A DNA stretch of 64,000 bases from Paenibacillus rhizovicinus (lineage in GTDB: Bacteria > Bacillota > Bacilli > Paenibacillales > Paenibacillaceae), in contig NZ_CP048286.1 of the NCBI RefSeq assembly GCF_010365285.1, positions 434,001 to 498,000 on the forward strand, in the 5' to 3' direction. A program made the translations under genes and the position numbers. The notes under the pieces were generated by a model. The model was given only the letters and a program-made list of their open reading frames with translations, did not search any database and was not told the origin of the DNA. Of the stretch, positions 24,134 to 32,306 are shown one piece after another. Numbering within the stretch: the stretch's first letter is position 1; the number at the start of each line of letters is the position of its first letter.

Positions 24134-25174
24134 TCAGATTCTCCTGCACGAATCTCTGACGACCAGACTGCACTCCATCGTGATCTCTTTCATCGCCAGC
24201 GGCTTCTGCTCGATCAGCGCAATGAGGAATGACGTCATCCGCTTCAGCATCTCGCTCATATCGACGCGAATCGTCGTCAAAGCCGGATGATGCTTCTCGC
24301 TCAGCGCATGATCGTCAAACCCGATGATGGAGATATCGTCGGGGACGCGTATTCCGTGTTCTTTGAGTGCGCGGATGGCGCCGAAGGCCACGCTGTCGTT
24401 CGCGGCCACGATTGCCGTCGGCAGCCCGATCTTGCGGGCAAGCAGCGCCTGGATGGATTCGTAGCCGCTAGTTTCGTTGAAATCGCCGTCCAGCACCCAG
24501 TCCGGATTGATCGTCAAGCCGCACATCCCCATCGCCTGCTTGAACCCCTCGTGTTTGGTCCGACCCGAGAGCCGGTTCATATCCCCGTTGATCGCACCGA
24601 TCTGCGTATGGCCGAGCCCGGATAGATACGCTACAGTCTGCTTCATGCCGGAATCGTTATTGAAATTGGATACGATTCGATTGGGCTCGGGATGCTCCGG
24701 CAGCTCCTGGTCGACGACGCCGATGACGAAGCCTTCATCGACCAACTGTTCAATGAATGGCTCCCGGTTATCCGCGCCGATAAAGATGCCGCCGTCGATT
24801 CTGCGCTGAAAGAAGATTTCCCTGACATTTTGGATCATCTCGGTGTCTTTCGCGTCGCGAATAATATGCGTCAAGACGTAATATCCGTGTTCGGATGCGT
24901 GTTCAATGACGCTGACGATGAGCATATTCGTCAGGATATCGCCGGAAACTCTGCCTTGCTCGATAAGAAAGAGCCCGATCGTGCGGGCACGCTTCCCTGC
25001 TAGAACCTGTGCGGAGGCATTCGGAAAATAGTTATGCTCTGCAATGACTTTCAACACTTTGTCGCGCGTCTCGGCGGGTACGTTGGAATAATTGTTGATG
25101 ACCCTGCTTACCGTGCTTCTGGATACCCCGGCCAGCCGAGCGATCTCCGTGCTGTTGATGTCCGATTTCTTCAT
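24134..25174 (-). CDS. LacI-family transcriptional regulator
   Basis: A 346-residue regulator. The helix-turn-helix and hinge are at residues 8-60 (STEIARLAGVSRSTVSRVIN, then NYFPNASAQVLAG), followed by a periplasmic-binding-protein-like effector domain with IGFDDHALSEKHHPALTTI near the end, all typical. It is divergent from a sugar-phosphate isomerase-like gene, and palindromes flank both its own promoter and the neighbouring VOC operon, so it probably represses all three units. An AAGGGATGG site precedes the ATG. The effector is likely a sugar or sugar derivative; its identity is unknown. Confidence 0.9.
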   Translation of the reverse strand: MKKSDINSTEIARLAGVSRSTVSRVINNYSNVPAETRDKVLKVIAEHNYFPNASAQVLAGKRARTIGLFLIEQGRVSGDILTNMLIVSVIEHASEHGYYVLTHIIRDAKDTEMIQNVREIFFQRRIDGGIFIGADNREPFIEQLVDEGFVIGVVDQELPEHPEPNRIVSNFNNDSGMKQTVAYLSGLGHTQIGAINGDMNRLSGRTKHEGFKQAMGMCGLTINPDWVLDGDFNETSGYESIQALLARKIGLPTAIVAANDSVAFGAIRALKEHGIRVPDDISIIGFDDHALSEKHHPALTTIRVDMSEMLKRMTSFLIALIEQKPLAMKEITMECSLVVRDSCRRI

Positions 25175-25190
25175 GTGACCATCCCTTTGT

Positions 25191-25285
25191 CATAAACGCG
25201 TGTTTATGTAGTAAATGATACCTATGCCTCACGGGCATTGTCAACTTATTCGAACAATATCCACTTGAATGAACACGCGTTTATG
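25191..25285. promoter_or_regulatory. Two LacI-type operators in the divergent gap
   Basis: Operator 1 (25191-25208) is the perfect 18-bp palindrome CATAAACGCGTGTTTATG. Operator 2 (25270-25285) reads TGAACACGCGTTTATG, the same motif with one weaker half. Both are centred on CG as expected for the LacI family and lie between the regulator and the isomerase gene, suggesting autoregulation and possible looping. Confidence 0.75.
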
Positions 25286-25348
25286 ATATGCTAATCGTAG
25301 CTAGACTTGATAAGCATAACTAACCTTGAATACAAAGGATGGGATTCC

Positions 25349-26185
25349 ATGCGTCTTGGCGGACAAGTATTTCTAGAACAGAAAAATCCCGAAAATTGGG
25401 CCCGTGCCCTCGTAGAGGCAGGTTTTCGAGCAACGACCTGCCCCATTAACGGCGACGACAAGGATATCGCCGAGCTTGACGATTATCTGGCCGCGGCCCG
25501 GCAGCATGATATTCTCATCTCGGAAGTAGGCGCTTGGAGCAATCCGATCAGCCGGGACGAGGCGACGCGAAGGGCAGCCATTAACTACTGCATCCAACGG
25601 TTGGAGCTGGCTGAACGGATTGGCGCGCAGTGCTGCGTCAATATCGCCGGATCCCGCGGCGAACAATGGGACGGCCCCGACCCGGACAATTTCAGTGACG
25701 ACACCTTCGAGCTCATCGTGGAAACGACACGCGAGATTATCGACGCCGTCAAACCGGAGCGTACCGCCTTCGCCTTGGAGATGATGCCATGGGTGTTTCC
25801 GGATTCCGCGGAATCTTACCTGTCCTTGGTCAAAGCCATCGATCGCAAAGGCTTCGGCGTTCATTTCGATCCGGTGAACATCATCAGCAGCCCGAGAGAG
25901 TATTACCGCAACGGCGAGATGATACGCGACTTCTTCGCCAAGCTCGGCCCGCATATTCGCAACTGCCATGCCAAGGATACGCTGCTGAGAGGCAGCTTGA
26001 CCGTGCATTTGGACGAGGTACAGCCCGGTAAAGGCAATCTGGATTATCGGACCTTCCTTACGGAGCTGAACAAATTGCATCCCGATACGACGCTGATCAT
26101 CGAGCATTTATCGACCAACGAAGAGTATCGTCAGGCAGCGGCGTACATTTCCGGTATTGCCGGGGAGCTGCAAATTTCTCTGTGA
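25349..26185 (+). CDS. Sugar phosphate isomerase/epimerase (AP-endonuclease-2 fold)
   Basis: A 278-residue TIM-barrel protein. Landmarks are ISEVGAWSNPI, AERIGAQCCVNIAG, the metal ligand strand FALEMMPWVF, GVHFDPVNIISSP, NCHAKDTLL and HLDEVQPGKGNLDYRTFL, with a final LIIEHLS. The ordered Glu/Asp/His residues match divalent-metal-binding xylose-isomerase-like enzymes. The substrate is probably a ketose or inositol-type sugar. The ATG at 25349 has an AAGGATGGG site; a longer reading from 25307 adds unrelated residues across an operator. It is divergent from and probably repressed by the adjacent LacI protein. Confidence 0.85.
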   Translation: MRLGGQVFLEQKNPENWARALVEAGFRATTCPINGDDKDIAELDDYLAAARQHDILISEVGAWSNPISRDEATRRAAINYCIQRLELAERIGAQCCVNIAGSRGEQWDGPDPDNFSDDTFELIVETTREIIDAVKPERTAFALEMMPWVFPDSAESYLSLVKAIDRKGFGVHFDPVNIISSPREYYRNGEMIRDFFAKLGPHIRNCHAKDTLLRGSLTVHLDEVQPGKGNLDYRTFLTELNKLHPDTTLIIEHLSTNEEYRQAAAYISGIAGELQISL

Positions 26186-26214
26186 TTACGTTTGCTTGCA
26201 TGATTGGTTATTAC

Positions 26215-26263
26215 GCAAAAAGCCCGCAATCGCTGTCTGCTGCAGTCGATTGCGGGCTTTTAC
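26215..26263. terminator. Bidirectional terminator
   Basis: A perfect 15-bp stem AAAAGCCCGCAATCG/CGATTGCGGGCTTTT separates the convergent isomerase and MocR genes, with A-rich and T-rich flanks for both directions. Confidence 0.92.
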
Positions 26264-26316
26264 ACGTCCATGTCCCTGGGATTAATTCTAGAGGTCCTTG
26301 TCTTGAAACTGTTCCC

Positions 26317-27699
26317 CTAGCTCCGCTCTACAAACCTCACTTCCGTGCGCTGCCTAAGCATCTCGCGGATCCCCTCGCCGATGGCCCGTATGCCGGGCTC
26401 TATGAGTCTATCCTCAACCTGCGAGACGCTCAGCCTGAGCACGCCTTCCTTCCGAAATTCTGGCAGATACAAATGCCGGGCAATACCGACGCGCACACCG
26501 CGATGCAGCAGGTGGTCGGCCGCGGCTTGCGCCTGAAGAGAGGCCGGCAGGACGATCGTAGTGTAGAAACCGGAATACGATCCGGTGAAAGAGGTGCCTG
26601 GCGGCAGATGCTTACGGTATGCTTCCTGCAGCAGCACCGACTTACGGCGGTATATCTTCCGCATCCGGCCAATATGGACAGCGAACATGCCGCTTTCGAG
26701 ATATACTTCGAGCGCCCCTTGCGTCAGCAGAGGCGAATGCACGTCGGCTGCAGCCTTCGCTCGCAGAAACCCTTCCCGCAGTTCTTCCGGCAGCACGGCC
26801 AACCCGAGGCGCAGACCGGGAAGCATGACTTTGGAGAAGCTTTTTACATAGATGACTCTCCCGGACGGATCACAGGCAAACATAGGATCATTCTTCGGAT
26901 CGCCGTCAAGGTCGCCCATGTAATCATCCTCGATGACATACACGTTATACCGCTGCGCCAGTTCCACCATCTTCCTGCGCGCTTCGTTCGTATGGCTATA
27001 ACCGGTCGGGTTATGGAACCGCGAGACGGTATAGAAGAATTTGACGTCCTTGTCTCGGAACAGCGCTTCCAGCCGCGTTAGATCCATGCCGCCTTCCTCG
27101 TACGGGATGCCGAACACTTCTCCGCCATATCCCCGCAGCAATTCAATCATGCCGGCATGTACCGGTTGTTCCACGACGATGTTTCTTCTCCCGTTCGGAA
27201 AAGCCAAATCTATCAGCAAGCACAGTGCCTGCTGAGAACCAGTCACCACATAGATGCGTTCAGGAGGCGTGAAAACCTGTAATTCCCTCAGATGCCGTGC
27301 CAGCTGAAGCCGCAGTGAAGCTAGACCCTGACCTTCCGAATAGGTGAACATATCCTCCCGGTAACGCTCAATGGCCTCGTTCAAGCAATGCTGGAAATCC
27401 CGGTAAGGCATGGCGCTTCGGTCCGGACCAGCCCACTCGAAATCAATGATTTCCCGAACCGACGCTCCCCCTCTAGAATTCTCCCCTCGAGGGCTGCGGT
27501 GCGCAACATAGTAACCGCTTTGGGGCACGGCATAGATTCGATGTCTGCGTTCGAGCTCCGCATATGCCCGAATCACCGTATTTCGGCTGCAGTCGAACGC
27601 TTTTGCCGCTTCTCGAATGGAAGGCAGCTTGTCTCCCGGACGGCGCTTCCCGTCCTTCATCTCTTGCAGAAGCTCTTCCACAATCGCCTCGTACAGCAT
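26317..27699 (-). CDS. MocR-type PLP-dependent transcriptional regulator
   Basis: A 460-residue fusion of a GntR winged helix (residues ~4-70: RPGDKLPSIREAAKAFDCSR, then NTVIRAYAELE) and a class I aminotransferase-like domain. The PLP lysine lies in IYVKSFSKVMLPGLRLG, with HNPTGYSH and VIEDDYMGDLDGDP upstream of it. Such proteins bind PLP and regulate nearby genes rather than acting as transaminases. The ATG at 27699 is preceded by GAGGAG at somewhat long spacing; a TTG at 27720 could extend it by seven residues. It is divergent from a class D beta-lactamase, which may be its target. Confidence 0.88.
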   Translation of the reverse strand: MLYEAIVEELLQEMKDGKRRPGDKLPSIREAAKAFDCSRNTVIRAYAELERRHRIYAVPQSGYYVAHRSPRGENSRGGASVREIIDFEWAGPDRSAMPYRDFQHCLNEAIERYREDMFTYSEGQGLASLRLQLARHLRELQVFTPPERIYVVTGSQQALCLLIDLAFPNGRRNIVVEQPVHAGMIELLRGYGGEVFGIPYEEGGMDLTRLEALFRDKDVKFFYTVSRFHNPTGYSHTNEARRKMVELAQRYNVYVIEDDYMGDLDGDPKNDPMFACDPSGRVIYVKSFSKVMLPGLRLGLAVLPEELREGFLRAKAAADVHSPLLTQGALEVYLESGMFAVHIGRMRKIYRRKSVLLQEAYRKHLPPGTSFTGSYSGFYTTIVLPASLQAQAAADHLLHRGVRVGIARHLYLPEFRKEGVLRLSVSQVEDRLIEPGIRAIGEGIREMLRQRTEVRFVERS

Positions 27700-27725
27700 C
27701 TTCCTCCGTGCTCCTCTCAATTAAC

Positions 27726-27771
27726 TGTACGGGTACAATGACCGCAAACGGCGATGCAACCATACCGTACA
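27726..27771. promoter_or_regulatory. Repeated GTACA sites in the MocR/beta-lactamase gap
   Basis: The inverted pair TGTAC-GG-GTACA (27726-27737) and a further direct GTACA (27767-27771) lie between the divergent genes. MocR-family regulators often bind combinations of direct and inverted short repeats, so this is a plausible operator. Confidence 0.4.
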
Positions 27772-27846
27772 TTCCTCTATACTCTGTGTTGTCGACACGA
27801 GCCTTATTGTTACGCCATTAAGAAGAAACACGAGGAGGAATACCAT

Positions 27847-28650
27847 TTGATTACCTGGAATAAGAAAAGCCGAATCATCCTCGCACTCTCCGCCGTTCTG
27901 GCCGCTGGTACAACGTGTACGGCCTCACTTCCCGTGAACGCCGCATCGAAAGAGACGAAGCTCGCTTGCGGGAATCTGTTCCATGATGTGCAAGGCACCT
28001 TGATCATCAAAGACCTGAAGACGAATCGCGTTCTCGTCTGCAATCCCGAACGAAGCCGGCAGCGGTTCACCCCGGAGTCGTCGTTCAAGGTAGCGAACGC
28101 GCTTATTGGTCTCGAGGTCGGTGCCGTGCGGGACGAATATGACGTGAAGCGTTGGGACGGCGTCATCCGGCCGTTCGAGGTGTGGAACCGGGATCATTCG
28201 CTGGCTTCGGCCATGCGGGCATCCGCAATCTGGTATTACCAGGCGATGGCTCGGGACATCGGGTCCGAGCGGATGAAGAACTACGTGGAACGCATCCATT
28301 ACGGCAATATGGATATTAGCGGCGGCATCGATACCTTTTGGCTGAACAGCACACTGAAGATATCGGCGGCTGAGCAGATCGGATTCATGGAAGATTTGGT
28401 TGACGAGACATTGCCGTTTCAGGAGCAAACCATGAAGACCGTTAAGCGGATCATGATCGATAACGACCAGGACGACTACATTGTACATGGCAAAACAGGC
28501 ACGCGGCTTTCCGACATGGGCCTCGGCTGGTATGTAGGCTACGTAGAGCGCGGGAAGCGCGACTGGGTGTTCGCCGCTAACGTAGACAGCAGCGGCACGA
28601 CTGCCAAGACGATCACGCTGGATGCCTTGAAGAATCTCGGTATTATGTAA
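27847..28650 (+). CDS. Class D (OXA-type) beta-lactamase
   Basis: An exported serine beta-lactamase of 267 residues from a TTG start with AGGAGG 8 nt upstream. A signal peptide ends near residue 34 (VNAAS). The class D landmarks are all present in order: the catalytic SxxK (S78-S79-F80-K81; usually STFK), SAI at 126-128 (usually SxV), YGN at 152-154, KTG at 216-218 and the WxxG motif at 228 (GWYVGYVE). Close relatives are the intrinsic Bacillus/Paenibacillus class D enzymes. It would hydrolyse beta-lactams outside the cell membrane. It may alternatively act as a BlaR-type sensor fragment, but no membrane anchor beyond the signal is seen. It is divergent from a MocR regulator. Confidence 0.88.
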   Translation: MITWNKKSRIILALSAVLAAGTTCTASLPVNAASKETKLACGNLFHDVQGTLIIKDLKTNRVLVCNPERSRQRFTPESSFKVANALIGLEVGAVRDEYDVKRWDGVIRPFEVWNRDHSLASAMRASAIWYYQAMARDIGSERMKNYVERIHYGNMDISGGIDTFWLNSTLKISAAEQIGFMEDLVDETLPFQEQTMKTVKRIMIDNDQDDYIVHGKTGTRLSDMGLGWYVGYVERGKRDWVFAANVDSSGTTAKTITLDALKNLGIM

Positions 28651-28696
28651 ATCGCATCATTGAACCCAATTGCTTCATAAAACCAATAGAATGGAA

Positions 28697-28729
28697 AACA
28701 GACCGAATCCAGTATAGATTCGGTCTGTT
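28697..28729. terminator. Bidirectional terminator
   Basis: A perfect 13-bp stem AACAGACCGAATC/GATTCGGTCTGTT lies 46 bp after the beta-lactamase stop. It may also serve the converging serine hydrolase gene. Confidence 0.85.
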
Positions 28730-28821
28730 AGTGCACAGGAAACGAAGGATTCACATGGTTATCTTCTTCTTGAGCCTCATGGAAATGGAAGCGCCGCAAG
28801 CTGCAAGCCGCAAGCGCTGTA

Positions 28822-30051
28822 CTAGTCTTCGATTGCCTGGTAGACCGTGGTCCAAAAGTCGTGGATCACCCGCGCCGAATCCGGGGTCGTCATCCCGACC
28901 TGCGTGAGCAGGATTCCAGTGAGCTGGTTCCGCGGGTCGGCGTAGGTCGAGGTGCCGCTTCCTCCATCCCAGCCGAACTGTCCGATTGGTGCATAATCAC
29001 CGCGGTAGGTACGCACCGCCATCCCCATGCCCCAGCCGCCGTGCTGCCCTTGGCCGAATGAAATATGGACGTTGTTGGTGGCCATGGCGTGCCTCACGGC
29101 TTGCTGCTCAGGCGTGAGGCGATTGGTGGTCATCAGTTCGACGGCGGGCCGGGACAAGATTCGATCGCTTCCATGCATTCCGTGATTCAGCAGCATCTGG
29201 AAATAGGCGTTGTAATCATCGACCGTGGAAACCAGCCCGCCGCCTCCGCCTTGGAATGCCGGAGGCTGGCTGTGGCGTCCCCCTTCGGCTGGATCCCATA
29301 CATGGAACGCTCCAGTCTGCGGGTCTGGCGCGTAGAGAGGCGGCAGCCGGTCGATCTTGTCAGCGGACAAATGGAATCCGGTGTCCTTCATACCCAGCGG
29401 TTGGAAGATACGATCGTGCAAGAACGACTCGAACGATTGGCCCGTGACTCTGGCGACGAGTACGCCGAGCAGGTCGTTGCTGATATGGTACTGCCAACGC
29501 TCTCCTGGCTGGTACATCAGCGGCAGCGTGCCAAGGCGGCGCATCCACTCATCCGGTTCGGGCATCGGCACCGGCAGATCAGGCGTGAGCCCCTGCTCGA
29601 AGATAGCGCCCATGATCGGCGTGCCGAGCGACGTCATATCCATGCCAAGCCCGAAGGTAGAGGTCAACAGATCCCTTACGGTAATTGGTCGTCGCGCCGG
29701 CACGGTGTCGTCCAGCGGGCTGTCGATTTGCTTCAGCACCTGCCGGTTGGCGAGTTCCGGAAGCCATATCTCTACCAAATCATCCAGCCGCAGCCGGCAC
29801 TCGTCGAGCAGCACCATTGCCGCCGCGATCGAAACCGGCTTGGACGTCGAGGCCATCCGAAAGATGGTGTCCCGGCGCATCGGCGTACCGCCGTCATGGC
29901 GCATCGTGCCAAGCGCTTCGACATGCGTCTCGCCGTTCCGGCTGACCAGTGCGGCCAGCCCGGGAATCTTCCCGGATTCGACATGCCGTAGCAGCACATC
30001 GCGCAGTCTGCGCAGACCTGTTTCGGAGAAGCCGTTGTTGATTTGTCCCAT
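28822..30051 (-). CDS. Beta-lactamase-fold serine hydrolase (class C/EstB-like)
   Basis: A 409-residue enzyme with the serine-lactamase/DD-peptidase fold. The nucleophile motif is FRMASTSKPVSIAAA (SxxK), the second motif YHISNDLLGVL (YxN), and a C-terminal GWGMG/FGWDGGSGT stretch replaces KTG. Relatives include esterases (EstB), D-aminopeptidases and class C beta-lactamases. No signal peptide is present, which favours an intracellular esterase or peptidase. A GAGGG site precedes the ATG. A 17-bp palindrome just upstream may be an operator. It does not belong to the lactamase operon on the other strand. Confidence 0.85.
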   Translation of the reverse strand: MGQINNGFSETGLRRLRDVLLRHVESGKIPGLAALVSRNGETHVEALGTMRHDGGTPMRRDTIFRMASTSKPVSIAAAMVLLDECRLRLDDLVEIWLPELANRQVLKQIDSPLDDTVPARRPITVRDLLTSTFGLGMDMTSLGTPIMGAIFEQGLTPDLPVPMPEPDEWMRRLGTLPLMYQPGERWQYHISNDLLGVLVARVTGQSFESFLHDRIFQPLGMKDTGFHLSADKIDRLPPLYAPDPQTGAFHVWDPAEGGRHSQPPAFQGGGGGLVSTVDDYNAYFQMLLNHGMHGSDRILSRPAVELMTTNRLTPEQQAVRHAMATNNVHISFGQGQHGGWGMGMAVRTYRGDYAPIGQFGWDGGSGTSTYADPRNQLTGILLTQVGMTTPDSARVIHDFWTTVYQAIED

Positions 30052-30088
30052 GCTGAATCCCTCGCTTTACGATTATATCAGACTTTAT

Positions 30089-30105
30089 GATGTAGACCTT
30101 ACATC
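30089..30105. promoter_or_regulatory. 17-bp palindrome upstream of the serine hydrolase
   Basis: GATGTA-GACCT-TACATC, perfect 6-bp arms, 38 bp upstream of the start codon. The ATGT/ACAT halves recall PadR-type operators, though with a 7-bp spacer instead of 8. No regulator gene adjoins it. Confidence 0.4.
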
Positions 30106-30280
30106 CGTATTTGTACTTCATGGCTGAGTGCCCGATGTCCATTCCCTTAAAAGCTAGCAGTATTTGCAGCATACGGCAATGTGAAGAAAGGCTTAATCGG
30201 TTTACATATATTGTCGATTAATCTTGGCGATTGGCTGCATTCACAAGGAAGAATCGCTACCTATCTCATTAGGTGAATAT

Positions 30281-30308
30281 AAAAAAAGCCCGGCCGCTAA
30301 GCCGGACT
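30281..30308 (-). terminator. Terminator of the two-component/coiled-coil operon
   Basis: On the minus strand GTCCGGC pairs with GCCGGGC, followed by seven T residues, immediately after the stop at 30316. Confidence 0.88.
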
Positions 30309-30315
30309 AACATCA

Positions 30316-30831
30316 CTATACGTTCATTGCGGTTAATGAGGGTTGCAGGCTTTGCTGCAGCGCGAGAATTTGTTCTTTCAGTTGAATGATTTGATCTTTG
30401 AGGGCAATAATCTGCTGCAAATCGGCTATGTCGGCATTGCCGGCTTTCTTGGCAGCCTTCACTTGGGACCATAACGCTTGCTTCTGCGCGCGAAGCGTTA
30501 CGATCGATTGATGCTGCGCTTTGATTTGGCTCTCCACGCTCATTAGGGATGCCTTCAACGCTGCTTTTTGTTCTTTTGTCAGCTTGTTTCGTCCAGCCTT
30601 GCTGGCATCATGGAGCGCTTTGATCTGAGCAGTCAATGCTTGCTGTTCGGCTCTCAGCGTATTCAATTGCGTCTTCAGTACCGCGGTTTGTTGTTTCCAT
30701 TCCGCGTGTTGGGCTTGCTTGGCCGATGCAGCCTGACTGTTCGTATCCGTGCTGGCTGCAAAAGCAGATTGCGCCGCAGATGCCGTAAGTGCTAGTCCCA
30801 ATACGGCTACGATCCATTTCTTGTTGTTCAT
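30316..30831 (-). CDS. Secreted coiled-coil protein with an LTxxQ-like motif
   Basis: A 171-residue exported protein. A signal peptide (NNKKWIVAVLGLALTASAA, cleavage near AFAAS) is followed by an almost wholly helical Gln/Lys/Ala-rich chain that reads as long coiled coils (heptads such as QIIALKDQIIQLKEQIL). The segment LTKEQKAALKA contains an LTxxQ motif like that of CpxP/Spy proteins, which are periplasmic chaperones controlled by envelope-stress kinases. It is encoded 71 bp after a sensor kinase and has a GGAGG site, so it may be an output or a signal-modulating partner of that system. No enzyme motif is seen; this role is inference. Confidence 0.72.
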   Translation of the reverse strand: MNNKKWIVAVLGLALTASAAQSAFAASTDTNSQAASAKQAQHAEWKQQTAVLKTQLNTLRAEQQALTAQIKALHDASKAGRNKLTKEQKAALKASLMSVESQIKAQHQSIVTLRAQKQALWSQVKAAKKAGNADIADLQQIIALKDQIIQLKEQILALQQSLQPSLTAMNV

Positions 30832-30902
30832 GTTTCATTTCCTCCAGTTCGTAAAATAGTCTTACATCTTCTACTCTACCGGGAAAATGTATCAAAAGTT
30901 TG

Positions 30903-32306
30903 TCATTCCGCTTTCAAGGGAAGTCTCACCTGGATCTCCGTTCCTTGTCCTACTTCCGACAGGACGACGATTGATCCTCTGTGCGCGTGAACGATATATC
31001 GGGAAATCGTCAGTCCCAGTCCGTATCCTTTGGAGGAACGGCTGGATTCCGCTTTGTATAACCGTTCAAACAGATGCGGGAGATGCTCGGGCGCGATTCC
31101 ATTGCCGTTGTCGTGGACGATCATGCGAACCTTGTCCTTGTTGCTTCGTAAACGGATGATGACGCGAGTCCCTTTATCATTATGATTGATTGCATTCCCG
31201 ATTAAGTTGATTAAGACTTGCCGGATGCGCAGCGGATCCGCCTGTACCAGGAGGGGATTTGCTTGGTTGGCATCGACCAGCAATTCCATGTCCGTTAATG
31301 CTGCATTAGGTTTGAATTGCATGACAGTCTGTTCAACAAGTTCCGTCAGATTGACCGTCGTGAACTCAAACTTGATCTGATGCTCTTCGAAAGCGGACAA
31401 TTCATGGATATTGTCGATCAACGTTCCAAGCCGCAGCGATTCCGCCAAAGCTGCATCACCGAACTCCTTCTGTTCCGCTTCCGAGAGCAGGCCATCCGAT
31501 AACGCTTGAAGTGTAGCCCGGATGCTCGTTAGCGGGGTTCGCAATTCGTGCGCGATTTCCATGATTAACCGTCTTCGTTGTTCCTCGATGCGTTCGATGC
31601 GCTCGGCCATCATATTAAATGACGAGCCTAGCCTCGACACTTCATCTTCCCCTTGCGTCTGGACGCGAACGGTGAAATCTCCTTGGGCAACGGATTGGGC
31701 TGCCTTATCCAGCTTACGTATCGGTTCTACGAACCGTCGCGTGGCAAGCCAGAGCAGCACGATTAACGGTCCGACGGCTGCAAGCGCAACCAGCCATATG
31801 CTTCTTCGGATGGGCGCTGCCAGTTCCTTCACGTTCGTTACGGAAGAATAAACGAAGACCGAAGCCACGTTCTGATTGTTCCTGTACAACGGGAAGCCGA
31901 CAATAAGCATTTTCGCGTCATCTTGCTTCCGAAACTTCGCGATCTTTTCGATGCGCGCGCCATTGTTAACGGAGATCACCCAGCTCTTGATATCGGGCCG
32001 AACGCCAACCGCATAGAGATCCTGTTTAAAATAGTTCGTTTTTTTCCCAAGGATGCTTATGGAGACTTCATGCTCTTTTTCGATCGTTTTCAATTCTTTG
32101 CGAAACTCCGGTTGCGTTAAGTTCCCTTGCGAGAGCTGTTCGTATAGCACTTCTACGGAACTCGCTTGTTTATCTAATTGATTGAAGCTCTGACGATAAA
32201 AGTCCCGTTGCACGAACCAATTCAGAGAGATGCTTAGAACAAGAAGAATGGCAATCGTAATGGCAATCGAAGCCAACAGCCATTTTCGGAAAATGGAATT
32301 CAACAT
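30903..32306 (-). CDS. Sensor histidine kinase (OmpR-type system partner)
   Basis: A 467-residue kinase. A first membrane helix (~13-32), an extracellular sensing region of ~135 residues, a second helix (~170-190), a HAMP linker (RKLDKAAQSVAQGDFTV), a HisKA domain with the phospho-acceptor in EIAHELRTPLTSIRATL (His near residue 250) and a HATPase with NLIGNAINHN, VHDNGNGIAPEHLPHLFERLY and GYGLGLTIS follow in order. The start overlaps the response regulator stop by 7 bp. The architecture resembles BaeS/CpxA-type envelope-stress sensors, and the downstream secreted coiled-coil protein fits that idea. Confidence 0.92.
   Translation of the reverse strand: MLNSIFRKWLLASIAITIAILLVLSISLNWFVQRDFYRQSFNQLDKQASSVEVLYEQLSQGNLTQPEFRKELKTIEKEHEVSISILGKKTNYFKQDLYAVGVRPDIKSWVISVNNGARIEKIAKFRKQDDAKMLIVGFPLYRNNQNVASVFVYSSVTNVKELAAPIRRSIWLVALAAVGPLIVLLWLATRRFVEPIRKLDKAAQSVAQGDFTVRVQTQGEDEVSRLGSSFNMMAERIERIEEQRRRLIMEIAHELRTPLTSIRATLQALSDGLLSEAEQKEFGDAALAESLRLGTLIDNIHELSAFEEHQIKFEFTTVNLTELVEQTVMQFKPNAALTDMELLVDANQANPLLVQADPLRIRQVLINLIGNAINHNDKGTRVIIRLRSNKDKVRMIVHDNGNGIAPEHLPHLFERLYKAESSRSSKGYGLGLTISRYIVHAHRGSIVVLSEVGQGTEIQVRLPLKAE

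Noticed and set aside
27847..28650. BlaR1 sensor instead of a beta-lactamase
   Set aside because: BlaR1 has four membrane helices and a metallopeptidase domain before its penicillin-binding part. Only a signal peptide is present here.
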